Below, piece by piece: positions 63,643 through 64,000 of a stretch of DNA of 64,000 bases; position 1 is the stretch's first letter; each line of letters starts with the position of its first letter. The notes under the pieces were generated by a model. The model ran no database searches. It had not been told where the DNA came from and saw only the letters and a list, made by a program, of their open reading frames with translations. The translations under genes were made by a program, and so were the position numbers. The stretch lies in NCBI GenBank assembly GCA_017355425.1, contig CP070233.1, positions 2,707,501 to 2,771,500 of the forward strand, written 5' to 3'. The stretch is from Dolichospermum sp. DET69. GTDB lineage: Bacteria > Cyanobacteriota > Cyanobacteriia > Cyanobacteriales > Nostocaceae.

Positions 63643-64000
63643 CTAATCTTCCATTTGCAGAATACCAACCAATATATGACCAATTTCTTCAATATCATCA
63701 GGTATTCTTAAAAGTGTCATATCTTGGGTAATTTGTTTTTGTTGACGGTCTAATTTACCAAAACGCCAAATTTCTCCAGTAGTTACAGCACCATAAAATA
63801 TAGATTTATTTTCTTCAATTTCCGATAAAGCAATTAATTCCACAGCAAGCTGAGTAAATCCCCTAGATAAATCATCATTTTTAGCCTCAATTACTAATAA
63901 ACTTTGCTGAGAACGTAACAAATAATCTAGATTTCCTTTTAGCCAATTATTCACATTAACTGCGTATTCAATTTTCATCTGACATTGACAATAAGTAATA
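63643..64000 (-). CDS. Nuclease-like hypothetical protein, cut by the window edge
   Basis: The visible 111 residues from an internal ATG (63978) and seven more open codons to the edge show that the gene starts outside the window. The visible part includes LDYLLRSQQSLLVIEAKNDD and LSRGFTQLAVELIALSE, which has the E-A-K pattern of a PD-(D/E)xK-type nuclease centre, then FYGAVTTGEIWRFGKLDR. I know similar cyanobacterial hypothetical proteins of unknown role, perhaps related to restriction or Rpn-like families. It is convergent with the ABC ATPase gene, ending 32 bp away. Confidence 0.7.
   Translation of the reverse strand, partial: ITYCQCQMKIEYAVNVNNWLKGNLDYLLRSQQSLLVIEAKNDDLSRGFTQLAVELIALSEIEENKSIFYGAVTTGEIWRFGKLDRQQKQITQDMTLLRIPDDIEEIGHILVGILQMED

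Overview
This 64 kb window comes from a filamentous, probably nitrogen-fixing cyanobacterium of the Nostocales (Anabaena/Dolichospermum/Nodularia-like). The evidence is the many HIP1 octamers (GCGATCGC, for example near 8369, 9247, 15869, 17940, 18751, 37478, 44210, 56693 and 63358), heptanucleotide STRR arrays, small palindromic dispersed repeats, and typical cyanobacterial families: Uma2 nuclease-like proteins, DUF2839, DUF4351/Rpn-type proteins, an orthocaspase, a split MacAB/DevBCA-type exporter and very long RTX/Calx-beta exoproteins. The DNA is AT-rich, with chromosomal housekeeping genes interleaved with accessory islands.

Layout. 1-8.5 kb: accessory region. A broken HNH endonuclease lies between 74-bp direct repeats, followed by an unrecognised two-gene module: a 1055-aa protein of unknown fold and a 1273-aa P-loop/SF2 helicase-like protein. 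It is AT-rich and its first gene lacks HIP1 sites. It is the best candidate here for an undescribed system, possibly anti-phage. 8.5-22 kb: mostly ordinary genes: Uma2, site-2 protease RseP, endonuclease III, a pentapeptide-repeat membrane protein, a quinone-oxidoreductase-like enzyme, ExbB/ExbD, MTA phosphorylase, a YS-type caspase homologue and ATP sulfurylase.

22.6-39.6 kb: two giant RTX exoproteins on the minus strand. One (1870 aa) carries two near-identical PhoX/DUF839 phosphatase-like domains. The other (3250 aa) joins an extracellular nuclease of the ExeM/NucH type, a phytase/SdiA-like propeller and other modules. Both suggest scavenging of organic phosphorus outside the cell; a Pho-box-like tandem lies upstream of the larger gene. 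The locus is full of recent recombination: a 1.6-kb in-frame duplication, a 540-bp duplication, a module shared by both genes, a 305-bp tandem array between them, and ~175-bp inverted repeats flanking the larger gene.

40-64 kb: Uma2 proteins, creatininase-family amidohydrolase, DUF2839, a degenerate DinG-like helicase, M48 peptidase, a CbbX-type AAA+ ATPase, an RND efflux pair, several decayed genes (DUF4351 protein with a nonsense codon, an ORF apparently split by a MITE), a structured RNA resembling the HEARO/omega-RNA family without an adjacent nuclease gene, a TPR protein, and a MacA-permease-ATPase exporter whose genes are separated by an antisense nucleotidyltransferase gene. A gene cut by the window edge ends the sequence.

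Coordinates of starts are my choice where an upstream extension is made of repeat DNA or a better ribosome-binding site lies downstream. No tRNA, rRNA, CRISPR array, prophage or intact insertion sequence was recognised.
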